A stretch of DNA of 16,249 nt, from the NCBI GenBank assembly GCA_003484865.1, contig DMZT01000007.1, positions 6,220-22,468 on the forward strand, in the 5' to 3' direction. Position numbers and translations under genes: made by a program. The notes beneath the pieces were generated by a model. It worked only from the letters and a program-made list of their open reading frames with translations. It was not told where the DNA came from and searched no databases. This document shows, piece after piece, positions 8,156 to 16,249 of the stretch. The stretch is from Stenotrophomonas sp. GTDB lineage: Bacteria; Pseudomonadota; Gammaproteobacteria; Xanthomonadales; Xanthomonadaceae. Positions within the stretch are counted from its first letter, which is position 1; each line of letters starts with the position of its first letter.

Positions 8156-8181
8156 AAAAAAGCCCGGCGGCAGCCGGGCTT
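8155..8181 (-). terminator. Intrinsic terminator of rpfF, overlapping the rpfC stop codon
   Basis: Arms AAGCCCGGC (8160-8168) and GCCGGGCTT (8173-8181) enclose a 4-nt loop. Read on the minus strand, the stem runs directly into a T-run made by the A-run at 8155-8161, a classic intrinsic terminator 25 nt after the rpfF stop. The A-run begins with the last base of the rpfC stop codon. For rightward rpfC transcripts the same hairpin exists without a T-run. Confidence 0.85.
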
Positions 8182-8205
8182 GAACAACACAGGGAAGGGG
8201 AGGAC

Positions 8206-9075
8206 TCAGGCCACGTCGAGGGTGGCGCGGCGGGTCTGGGCCTTGATCAGGCGGTCCATGGTGCGCAGCGACTTGTCGCCCAGGGCGAGTGCGGAATCGA
8301 CCCACACCTTGGTGATCTCCAGCAGTTCGTCATAGCGCACGGCCTGGGCCAGGTTGCGCGCGGCATTCATCGCCAGATACGAATGCGGAATGCGCTGGTG
8401 CTGGCGGATCAGATCTTCCACGGCCTTGACGCCGTGGCCCTTGGGCACCAGCACGTCGACCACGCCCATGGCATGCATCTCTTCGGAGGAGTACACGCGG
8501 CCGTCGAGGATGATCTTCTCGGCCAGCTGCGGTGCCACGCGCTTGCACAGGAACGAGTACGCGCCCATGCCCGGGAACAGGCCGAACAGCACCTCCGGCA
8601 GGCCCATGCCGCAGCCTTCTTCGGCCACGATGGTGTGGCAGGCCAGCGCCATCTCCAGGCCGCCGCCGAGCGCGTCGCCCTGGATCAGCGCGATCGAGCG
8701 CACGTCGCCACCGAAGCCGGTGTGCAGGTGGTGCACGCCTTCCACGCAGCGCTGTGCGTAGGTCAGCAGGCGGTCGCGGTTGCCCTCGCGGATCAGGCGG
8801 GTGAACAGGTCCAGATCGCCGCCCAGGTTGTAGGCGTTCGCATCGGAGGCGAGCACGAAATGCCGCAGCTTGCCGCTGTTGCGCTCGGCCGGGGTGCGGG
8901 TGATGGCGCTCATGAAATTCCACATTTCATCGAGCATGTCCTTCCGGCAGCACGGGCGGATGCCGCTGGCGGCATCGGCGTGCATGTACAGCCAATGGGC
9001 ATCGTCGTTACCCGTGGTTTCGGTGCGGATGGTGGCGTAGCGGTGGTTGACGGGCAGCTTTTCAATGGTGCTCAT
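8206..9075 (-). CDS. rpfF: RpfF, DSF synthase (crotonase family)
   Basis: RpfF makes the diffusible signal factor, a cis-2-unsaturated fatty acid, from 3-hydroxyacyl-ACP by combined dehydratase and thioesterase activity. The start at 9075 (MSTIEKLPVN) gives 289 aa, the length of X. campestris RpfF. It is preceded by GAGGA 7 nt upstream on the minus strand; the longer in-frame extension lacks such a site. The crotonase fold is seen in NLGGDL (83-88), IQGDALGGGLEMALACH (131-147) and GMGLPEVLFGLFPGMGAYSF (156-175). The catalytic Glu pair is E141 and E161, matching X. campestris numbering. The C-terminal WVDSALALG-KSLRTMDRL is family-typical. The stretch around residues 35-70 seems less like the Xanthomonas protein (from memory). 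A terminator upstream separates it from rpfB. Confidence 0.96.
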   Translation of the reverse strand: MSTIEKLPVNHRYATIRTETTGNDDAHWLYMHADAASGIRPCCRKDMLDEMWNFMSAITRTPAERNSGKLRHFVLASDANAYNLGGDLDLFTRLIREGNRDRLLTYAQRCVEGVHHLHTGFGGDVRSIALIQGDALGGGLEMALACHTIVAEEGCGMGLPEVLFGLFPGMGAYSFLCKRVAPQLAEKIILDGRVYSSEEMHAMGVVDVLVPKGHGVKAVEDLIRQHQRIPHSYLAMNAARNLAQAVRYDELLEITKVWVDSALALGDKSLRTMDRLIKAQTRRATLDVA

Positions 9076-9175
9076 GGCGATTTCCTCGGAGGCTGGCCCG
9101 CTGGGAGGACGGTGGGCGGCGGGCCTGACGGGTCCACACGCCGCGATCCTACACCCCCGGCATCTCACGCAATGC

Positions 9176-9205
9176 AAAAGGCCCCCGCCGTTGCCGGCAG
9201 GGGCC
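9176..9205 (-). terminator. Intrinsic terminator of rpfB
   Basis: The stem 9180-9190 pairs with 9195-9205 around a TTGC loop; the single C/A mismatch on the plus strand becomes a G-U wobble in leftward RNA. Leftward, it is followed by TTTTGCATT. It lies 29 nt after the rpfB stop and 100 nt before rpfF, so much rpfB transcription probably ends here. Confidence 0.75.
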
Positions 9206-9233
9206 CTGTGAAGATGCAGCCGTTGGGGAACCG

Positions 9234-10910
9234 TTACGGCACGGGTGTATCGCGCAGTTCGCGGCGCAGGATCTTGCCGACGTTGGTCTTCGGCAGCTCC
9301 TTGCGGAACTCCACGATGCGCGGATGCTTGTAACCGGTCAGGTTGGCACGCGCATGCTCCTTGACCATCTCGGCGGTGAGGTTGGGGTCCTTCTTGACGA
9401 TGACCACCTTGACCACTTCGCCGGACTTCTCGTCGGGCACGCCGACCGCGGCGACTTCGAGCACGCCGGGCATCATCGCGATGACGTCTTCAACCTCGTT
9501 GGGATACACGTTGAAGCCGGACACCAGGATCATGTCCTTCTTGCGATCCACGATGTAGAAGAAGCCCTGCTCATCCATGCGCGCCATGTCGCCGGTGTGC
9601 AGCCAGCCCTCGGCATCGACCGCCTGTGCGGTGTCCTCCGGGCGCTGCCAGTAGCCCTTCATCACCTGCGGGCCCTTGATACACAGCTCGCCCACTTCGC
9701 CGGCGGCCAGCGTCTTGCCGGCGTCATCCTTCACGCAGGCATCGGTGGACGGGATCGGCAGGCCGATCGCGCCGTTGTACTCGGCCAGGCTGAGCGGATT
9801 GATGCAGGCGGCCGGCGAGGTCTCGGTCAGGCCGTAGGCCTCGACCAGGGTCACGCCGGTGACCTTCTTCCAGCGCTCGGCGACGGCGCGCTGCACCGCC
9901 ATGCCGCCACCCAGGGTGACCTTCAGCGAGGAGAAATCGATCTCGTCGAAGCCGGGGGTGTTGAGCAGGCCGTTGAACAGCGTGTTGACGCCGGTGATCG
10001 CGGTGAAACGGGTTGCCTTCAGCTCCTTGACGAAGCCCTTCATGTCGCGCGGGTTGGTGATCAGGTAATTGCAGCCACCGAACTTCATGAAGACCAGGCC
10101 GTTCGCCGTCAACGCGAAGATGTGGTACAGCGGCAGGGCGGTGATGATCACCTCCTTGCCCATCTCGATCCCCGAGGCGGAGATCCAGGCCGAGGCCTGC
10201 TGCATGTTGGCGACCAGGTTGCGGTTGGTCAGCATCGCGCCCTTGGCCACGCCGGTGGTGCCGCCGGTGTACTGCAGGAAGGCGACGTCGTCGTGATCGA
10301 TCTCGACCTTGGGCAGGGTGTGGCGGCTGCCCAGCTTGAGCGCCTGGTTGAAGCGGATCGCACCGCGCAGGCTGTAGTTGGGCACCATCTTCTTGATGTA
10401 CTTCAGCACGAAGTTCACCACGATGCCCTTGGCGCCGAGCATGTCGCCCAGGCCGGTGGTCACCACCTGCTTGATCGGGGTATCGGCGATGACCTGCTGC
10501 ACGGTGTCGCAGAAGTTGTCGACCACCACCAGCACGGCCGCGCCGGAATCCACCAGCTGATGCTTGAGCTCGCGGGCGGTGTACAGCGGATTGACGTTGA
10601 CCACGGTCAGGCCGGCCCGCAGCACGCCGAAGGTCGCGATCGGGTACTGCAGGCAGTTGGGCATCATCAGGGCAACGCGGTCGCCCTTCTTGAGCTGCAG
10701 CTCACCGAGCAGGTAGGCGGCGAACTGTTCGACCAGTGCGTCCGTTTCCCCGTAGGTCAGAACCTTGCCGAAACTGGAGTAGGCGGGGCGGTCGCGGAAC
10801 TTGGCCACCGAGGTGTCGAAGACGGCCGAGACCGAATGGAACTCGTTGACGTCGATCTCGGCGGGTACGCCTTTGGGATAACTCTGCAGCCAGGGTCGTT
10901 CCAGACTCAT
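9234..10910 (-). CDS. rpfB: RpfB, FadD-like long-chain fatty acyl-CoA ligase
   Basis: RpfB activates fatty acids to acyl-CoA via an acyl-AMP intermediate. In Xanthomonas it acts as a FadD and takes part in DSF turnover. The 558 aa form a complete ANL-superfamily enzyme: P-loop YTGGTTGVAKG (214-224), the YGLTETSP motif, GWLHTGD with the adenylate-binding Asp, the hinge region DRKKDMILVSGFNVYPNEVE, and the C-terminal catalytic Lys K546 in TNVGKILRRE. GGAGG lies about 6 nt before ATG 10910 on the minus strand. It sits upstream of rpfF on the same strand as in other rpf loci. The next gene upstream on this strand is the zeta-like gene, with no terminator visible between them. Confidence 0.95.
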   Translation of the reverse strand: MSLERPWLQSYPKGVPAEIDVNEFHSVSAVFDTSVAKFRDRPAYSSFGKVLTYGETDALVEQFAAYLLGELQLKKGDRVALMMPNCLQYPIATFGVLRAGLTVVNVNPLYTARELKHQLVDSGAAVLVVVDNFCDTVQQVIADTPIKQVVTTGLGDMLGAKGIVVNFVLKYIKKMVPNYSLRGAIRFNQALKLGSRHTLPKVEIDHDDVAFLQYTGGTTGVAKGAMLTNRNLVANMQQASAWISASGIEMGKEVIITALPLYHIFALTANGLVFMKFGGCNYLITNPRDMKGFVKELKATRFTAITGVNTLFNGLLNTPGFDEIDFSSLKVTLGGGMAVQRAVAERWKKVTGVTLVEAYGLTETSPAACINPLSLAEYNGAIGLPIPSTDACVKDDAGKTLAAGEVGELCIKGPQVMKGYWQRPEDTAQAVDAEGWLHTGDMARMDEQGFFYIVDRKKDMILVSGFNVYPNEVEDVIAMMPGVLEVAAVGVPDEKSGEVVKVVIVKKDPNLTAEMVKEHARANLTGYKHPRIVEFRKELPKTNVGKILRRELRDTPVP

Positions 10911-10947
10911 ATTCCCCCTCCAGGAAACGTGGATGATGTGATGCGAT

Positions 10948-10964
10948 GACGGAGAGTATCCGTC
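10948..10964. promoter_or_regulatory. 17-bp dyad in the rpfB leader
   Basis: GACGGA (10948-10953) and TCCGTC (10959-10964) are perfect arms around GAGTA, 37 nt upstream of the rpfB start. It could be an operator or 5'-UTR hairpin. The rest of the 199-nt gap to 11109 shows no clear promoter or terminator. Confidence 0.3.
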
Positions 10965-11087
10965 GTTTCATGCCTCGGCAGCATACCGTCCCGAATGGGA
11001 AACGCGAAGGGCCGGTGAAGAAAGGTGGACGCGGGGCAGCGGGGCAGGGTCGCGCCGACGATGGATGACGTTTGCAGCCGCATGTGT

Positions 11088-11114
11088 TCGCTCATCCGCC
11101 TATGCTCGCTCATC
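11088..11114. repeat. Two 9-bp direct repeats, 18-bp period
   Basis: TCGCTCATC occurs at 11088-11096 and again at 11106-11114, overlapping the stop codon of the zeta-like gene. The period of 18 bp is near two helical turns. It may be a minor binding site or simple local duplication. Confidence 0.35.
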
Positions 11115-11775
11115 GCGGCGGCTCGCCAGCGCAGGCGTCGTGACACTGCAGTGCAGCTTCCAGCACCGGCACGGCCCAGTCGGGTGCCTGCCGCAATTGA
11201 GCGGCGTCATCGGCGGCGGGCCAGGTCAAACGGCCACCGTCCATCTGCAGCACAGGCTGCGGGTCGGCAACGGGCTGGCCAGGACCGGCCTCTGCACTGT
11301 TGTCGTACACCTGCAGCTGTGCCAGTGCTGGCAACAGGGTGATCAGGTTCTGCAGCGCCAACGGATAGCGGCGGTGGATGTCCGCATCGCTGATGGGGTG
11401 TCCACCGGCCGCAACGCATGCGCGCACCCGTGCGATGTGCTGCTCGGGAGAGGCCAGGCCGCAGTACCAGACCAGAACGTCATGCGTGGCGCATGCCTCG
11501 GCCAGGGTCGCGGCGATGGATTGTCCGCCCAGGGTGGTTTCGAAGGCGTGGTTGCGACGTTCGGCGATCGCGGCCTGCAATCGGGAGAAGCCTTCCTGCC
11601 ACGCCTGACCATTGGCCTCGCGCTGGCTCATGCCCAGTCCGCGGCACAGCTGCCGGGCCCAGTCGTCCGGATCGAACCAGTCCAGCCCGGCCTCGCGGAG
11701 CAGGTGCCCCCCGATGGAACTCTTGCCTGCGCCGTTGACCCCTGCCAGGACGAACAGGAAGGGGCGCGCCGCCAT
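11110..11775 (-). CDS. Zeta-like P-loop kinase, putative toxin
   Basis: A 221-aa P-loop protein. The Walker A motif lies in AGVNGAGKSS (11-20), followed by FDPDDWARQL (34-43), FETTLGGQSI (78-87) and GGHPISDADIHRRYPLALQNL (124-144). The last resembles the GGH-I-RRY-L-NL signature of zeta-type kinases (COG4185-like). Zeta/PezT toxins phosphorylate UDP-N-acetylglucosamine and block peptidoglycan synthesis; whether this protein does so is not shown by sequence. Its ATG shares one base with the stop of the upstream antitoxin-like gene (TGATG), indicating translational coupling. The C-terminal ~60 residues are less conserved-looking. The toxin role is inferred from pairing with a Phd-like gene. It could instead be a non-toxic small-molecule kinase. 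Confidence 0.8.
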   Translation of the reverse strand: MAARPFLFVLAGVNGAGKSSIGGHLLREAGLDWFDPDDWARQLCRGLGMSQREANGQAWQEGFSRLQAAIAERRNHAFETTLGGQSIAATLAEACATHDVLVWYCGLASPEQHIARVRACVAAGGHPISDADIHRRYPLALQNLITLLPALAQLQVYDNSAEAGPGQPVADPQPVLQMDGGRLTWPAADDAAQLRQAPDWAVPVLEAALQCHDACAGEPPR

Positions 11776-12146
11776 CAGTACCCGCTGCCTGCGACTACCT
11801 TGCCCTTGAGCCCTGCCGGCTTGCGCAGCAGCGCGCGCGCGTTGGTGCCCGCCGCAGCACTGTCCAGCACGGCAAGGCGATCATCGAAGCGCTGCCGCAG
11901 GTGCTGGAGGGCCGGGGTCTGCTCGCGCAGGGAGGCCAGATCACGCTGCAGCGATACCACTTCGGCCTGCATGGCCTGGTATTGCTCGGCGGAGAGGATG
12001 ACGGCCTGGGGCTCGTTGTGATTGGTCACCAGCACGGCCTGTCGTTCGCGGACGTCCTGCATGACCTTTCGCCAGTGCTCCTTCACCGTCGAGGCGGTGG
12101 TGCGGGTCAGCTCGGTGATCGGGTCGAACTTGAGCGCGTGCCGCAT
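11775..12146 (-). CDS. Phd/YefM-like antitoxin of the zeta module
   Basis: A 123-aa protein whose first ~65 residues fit the Phd/YefM fold: PITELTRTTASTVKEHWRKVM, then AVLVTNHNEPQAVILSAEQYQAMQ, the usual strand-turn-strand with VIL and a tyrosine-bearing helix. Such N-termini dimerise and bind the operator, while the C-terminal part neutralises the toxin. Here residues 65-123 begin with a helical, coiled-coil-like stretch (VVSLQRDLASLREQTPALQHL) and end in a basic tail. GGGAG lies 8 nt before the ATG. It is first in a two-gene operon with the zeta-like kinase. An AT-rich palindromic region 50-90 nt upstream is the likely autoregulated promoter. Canonical zeta toxins pair with epsilon or PezA, so the Phd pairing is noteworthy. 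Confidence 0.8.
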   Translation of the reverse strand: MRHALKFDPITELTRTTASTVKEHWRKVMQDVRERQAVLVTNHNEPQAVILSAEQYQAMQAEVVSLQRDLASLREQTPALQHLRQRFDDRLAVLDSAAAGTNARALLRKPAGLKGKVVAGSGY

Positions 12147-12200
12147 GCCGGTGGCTCCCTGACGGATGCCTCCAGCCTAGCTCATTGCGTACGAAATGGG

Positions 12201-12229
12201 ATAAATATGTGATTTATGAAATTTATGAA
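12201..12229 (-). promoter_or_regulatory. AT-rich promoter/operator region of the Phd-zeta operon
   Basis: A stretch from about 12190 to 12235 is strongly AT-rich in a GC-rich window. It holds the dyad ATAAAT-N5-ATTTAT (12201-12217) and, overlapping it, two tandem copies of ATTTATGAA (12212-12220, 12221-12229). It lies 55-83 nt upstream of the antitoxin start, as expected for a Phd-type operator. No single -35/-10 pair stands out. Confidence 0.45.
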
Positions 12230-12300
12230 AAAGAAGATGGGGCGTTGGGACGCCTGTCCGGGGCACGCCCAAGACGCAGATTCGCGAGGATCCGGAAAGC

Positions 12301-12327
12301 AGCAAGGGGGCGTTGCGCCCCCTTGCT
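12301..12327 (-). terminator. Hairpin terminator after acnA
   Basis: A perfect 12-bp stem, AGCAAGGGGGCG (12301-12312) with CGCCCCCTTGCT (12316-12327), and TTG loop, 51 nt beyond the acnA stop. Leftward it is followed by GCTTTCC, a weak T-run. It isolates acnA from the toxin-antitoxin operon. Confidence 0.7.
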
Positions 12328-12378
12328 GTCACGTCATCCCCTGGATGGAGACGGCGTACTTCGCCAAGTGGCTGACGC

Positions 12379-15135
<2,757 letters not shown>

Positions 15136-15285
15136 TGCAGATGACTCCTTTGCTGATGGCTTGCAACGGCTGCGCCGGAACGCGCGCCTGCTTGCGGCTG
15201 CCGTCGGGCTCGCTGCGCCCGCCGATCCCTCGCAGTATGCGACAGCGGCCGGGGCGTGCCAGCCCTTGGGCTCAGGACGCAAGGT

Positions 15286-15301
15286 TACACAGGCATGTGT
15301 A
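15286..15301. promoter_or_regulatory. 16-bp dyad upstream of acnA
   Basis: TACACA (15286-15291) and TGTGTA (15296-15301) are perfect arms around GGCA, about 150 nt upstream of acnA and downstream of the SmpA-like gene's terminator. This symmetry is typical of a dimeric repressor or activator site. Elsewhere in the 247-nt gap (15136-15382) I see only the acnA ribosome-binding site and the terminator. Confidence 0.35.
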
Positions 15302-15331
15302 GTGCCGATGTCATCGCCTGCATCCCGAATG

Positions 15332-15360
15332 CAGACGGGGCGCCATGGGCGCCCCGTCTG
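15332..15360 (-). terminator. Hairpin terminator after the SmpA/OmlA-like gene
   Basis: A perfect 13-bp stem, CAGACGGGGCGCC (15332-15344) with GGCGCCCCGTCTG (15348-15360), and 3-nt loop, 22 nt past the stop of the upstream minus-strand gene. It has no T-run. It separates that gene from acnA on the same strand. Confidence 0.7.
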
Positions 15361-15382
15361 GAAGTAGCTCGGCCGCGGCCGC

Positions 15383-15760
15383 TTACTTGCCGTTGGCGGC
15401 GTCGATCAGGGGGTTGCCGGTCTTGCCCACCGCATTGGTCTTGGACTTGGCGGACAACACGCCGGTCTTGCCGAACTCGAACACGGTGGCTTCCTGGATG
15501 TTCTTGCCGAACGACTTGATCTTGACGAAGTCGTAGTACCAGACCTGTGTGTCGCCGAGCTGTTCGCGGCGGCTGGGGGCGCCGAAGGCGCCACGCACAT
15601 CATCCTGGGTGGTTTTGCCCACTTCGGCGGCATCCAGTTGCTGCTGGGTGATCTCGGTGCCGGTGGTGTAGGCGCCAAACGGGTTGGCATGCGCCGATGG
15701 GGCAGCCAGGGCCAGCGGGGCGGCAATCAGCAGGGCAAAAGCGAGGGTGGTGGCGCGCAT
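15383..15760 (-). CDS. Secreted SmpA/OmlA (BamE-fold) domain protein
   Basis: A 125-aa protein with a clear signal peptide ([22 protein letters not shown], likely cleaved before NPF). The mature part resembles SmpA/OmlA/Bam[25 protein letters not shown], then [21 protein letters not shown] and [14 protein letters not shown], the helix-helix-three-strand layout. BamE itself is an outer-membrane lipoprotein of the Bam complex. This protein has no cysteine and so no lipobox, making it a soluble periplasmic relative rather than BamE. AAGGA lies 9 nt before the ATG. It is divergent from the AbrB-type antitoxin gene and has its own terminator, so it is probably monocistronic. The role is unknown; envelope or protein-binding function is inference. 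Confidence 0.85.
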   Translation of the reverse strand: MRATTLAFALLIAAPLALAAPSAHANPFGAYTTGTEITQQQLDAAEVGKTTQDDVRGAFGAPSRREQLGDTQVWYYDFVKIKSFGKNIQEATVFEFGKTGVLSAKSKTNAVGKTGNPLIDAANGK

Positions 15761-15904
15761 CGTGGGATGTCCTTGTCTATCGATGGGGGTGCGGGTCGCC
15801 AGGAGGGCGGCAAGCGTCCGGGTCCAGGCATCAGCGGTTGCTGCTCGTTCAGTCTAGCCTTCTTGACGGGCCCGGGACGCCCGAAAGGCGGGCGCCGCCT
15901 GGAT

Positions 15905-15933
15905 TTGCCCCTGAACGTCAAAGTACGTACAAT
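15905..15933 (+). promoter_or_regulatory. Sigma-70-type promoter of the AbrB antitoxin operon
   Basis: TTGCCC (15905-15910, 4/6 to TTGACA) and TACAAT (15928-15933, 5/6 to TATAAT) are separated by exactly 17 nt. The -10 lies 27 nt before the ATG, and GAGG (15949-15952) is the ribosome-binding site, 8 nt before the start. The -10 is inside the operator-like palindrome. The rest of the divergent gap (15761-15904) shows no clear promoter for the SmpA-like gene. Confidence 0.65.
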
Positions 15934-15946
15934 TTATACATACTTT
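15920..15946 (+). promoter_or_regulatory. 27-bp operator-like palindrome over the antitoxin promoter
   Basis: The arms pair outward-in as AAAGTA/TACTTT (15920-15925, 15941-15946), GTA/TAC (15927-15929, 15937-15939) and AA/TT around T15933, with only two mismatched pairs. It covers the -10 and likely transcription start, as expected for autorepression by the antitoxin or the antitoxin-toxin complex. Confidence 0.6.
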
Positions 15947-15960
15947 TCGAGGCGTACCCC

Positions 15961-16185
15961 ATGGAAGCTACTGTTGCTGAACGCGGACAGATCACGCTGC
16001 CCAAGGCCGTGCGTGACGCCCTGGGGCTGACCAAGGGCACCCAGTTGACCGTGGAGCTGGAAGGCGGCCGGATCATCCTGCGCAAGAGCGTGGACGATGC
16101 GATCTCCCGCGCCCGCGGCAAATTCGCACTGGATGGCTTCGAGTCGTCCGAGGCCGCCGTTAAGGCTGTCCGTGACGAAGACTGA
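15961..16185 (+). CDS. AbrB/MazE/SpoVT-type antitoxin (VapB-like)
   Basis: A 74-aa protein with a swapped-hairpin AbrB DNA-binding domain: MEATVAERGQITLPKAVRDALGL, then KGTQLTVELEGGRIILRKS (residues 1-43). The acidic, helical C-terminus (DDAISRARGKF...SSEAAVKAVRDED) is of the kind that wraps a toxin's active site. ATG 15961 is chosen for GAGG 8 nt upstream, the promoter and the exact domain boundary; a longer upstream reading would pass through the promoter. The next reading frame begins 7 nt after the stop and looks like a PIN-domain toxin, so this is the antitoxin of a VapBC-type operon. It probably represses its own promoter through the adjacent palindrome. Confidence 0.9.
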   Translation: MEATVAERGQITLPKAVRDALGLTKGTQLTVELEGGRIILRKSVDDAISRARGKFALDGFESSEAAVKAVRDED

Positions 16186-16192
16186 GCCCGCG

Positions 16193-16249
16193 ATGATCGC
16201 CGTCGATTCGCCGGTGCTGATCGAACTGCTCAGCAACGGCCCGCAGGCC
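16193..16249 (+). CDS. PIN-domain (VapC-like) toxin, 3' truncated by window edge
   Basis: Nineteen codons are visible, reading MIAVDSPVLIELLSNGPQA. The pattern hydrophobic-VDSxVLIxLL matches the first strand and helix of PIN-domain ribonucleases, with D5 as the first metal-binding acid. VapC toxins cleave tRNA or rRNA and are held inactive by VapB. An alternative in-frame GTG at 16172 would overlap the antitoxin gene by 14 nt. The remaining acidic residues lie beyond the window, so the family call rests on the N-terminus and on position after the AbrB-type antitoxin. Confidence 0.7.
   Translation, partial: MIAVDSPVLIELLSNGPQA

Noticed and set aside
5666..8305. Leftward open frame of 879 codons opposite rpfC
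   Set aside because: Antisense shadow rich in His, Gln, Arg and Ala with no domain; rpfC motifs on the other strand are complete.
9076..9177. 34-codon N-terminal extension of RpfF
   Set aside because: The extension is Arg/Pro/Cys-rich with no ribosome-binding site, and the shorter start puts E141 and E161 at the established positions.
9324..10949. Rightward open frame of 541 codons opposite rpfB
   Set aside because: Shadow of rpfB with the same His/Asp/Gly-rich antisense signature.
15255..15261. TGGCACG on the minus strand upstream of acnA as a sigma-54 -24 element
   Set aside because: The matching -12 position reads GGCC instead of TTGC, so the promoter signature is incomplete.
15136..15282. 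49-codon N-terminal extension of aconitase
   Set aside because: It is low-complexity, and a good AAAGGAG site sits directly before [10 protein letters not shown] at 15135.

Overview
The window is a high-GC gammaproteobacterial chromosome segment carrying the rpf (diffusible signal factor, DSF) quorum-sensing locus. Gene content and order point to the Xanthomonadaceae/Lysobacteraceae (Xanthomonas, Stenotrophomonas, Lysobacter, Luteimonas or a relative): prfB-lysS-rpfG-rpfC run rightwards and converge on rpfB-rpfF, with the aconitase gene (rpfA of Xanthomonas campestris) beyond rpfB. There is no rpfH between rpfG and rpfC, unlike X. campestris and as reported for Stenotrophomonas and Xylella. 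Species assignment is inference.

Left part (1-4638): a membrane-anchored LytTR regulator running off the left edge (possibly the RpfD counterpart), a convergent secreted M48 zinc peptidase, then prfB with its +1 programmed frameshift and lysS. Perfect hairpins follow the LytTR gene, prfB and lysS.

Centre (4639-10910): the DSF circuit. RpfF makes the signal, RpfC (hybrid kinase with receiver and HPt domains) senses it, RpfG (receiver plus HD-GYP) converts phosphorylation into cyclic-di-GMP hydrolysis, and RpfB (FadD-like acyl-CoA ligase) handles fatty acids and signal turnover. All key catalytic residues are present. rpfG and rpfC are separated by one base. rpfC and rpfF converge on a hairpin with a T-tract on the rpfF side, and another terminator separates rpfB from rpfF.

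Right part (10911-16249): a two-gene module of a Phd/YefM-like antitoxin and a zeta-like P-loop kinase lies between rpfB and the aconitase gene, with an AT-rich palindromic upstream region. Then come acnA (rpfA), a secreted SmpA/OmlA(BamE)-fold protein, and a rightward AbrB-type antitoxin with a near-perfect 27-bp operator-like palindrome over its promoter. This is followed by the first 19 codons of a probable PIN-domain toxin. Two toxin-antitoxin modules of different types thus flank the acnA/SmpA block.

Most of the window is conserved housekeeping and quorum-sensing sequence. The least ordinary parts are the Phd-zeta pairing inside the rpf locus and the dyad-rich leaders of rpfG and the two antitoxin genes. 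No IS elements, tRNAs, rRNAs or CRISPR arrays were seen, and no intergenic stretch exceeds 300 bases.
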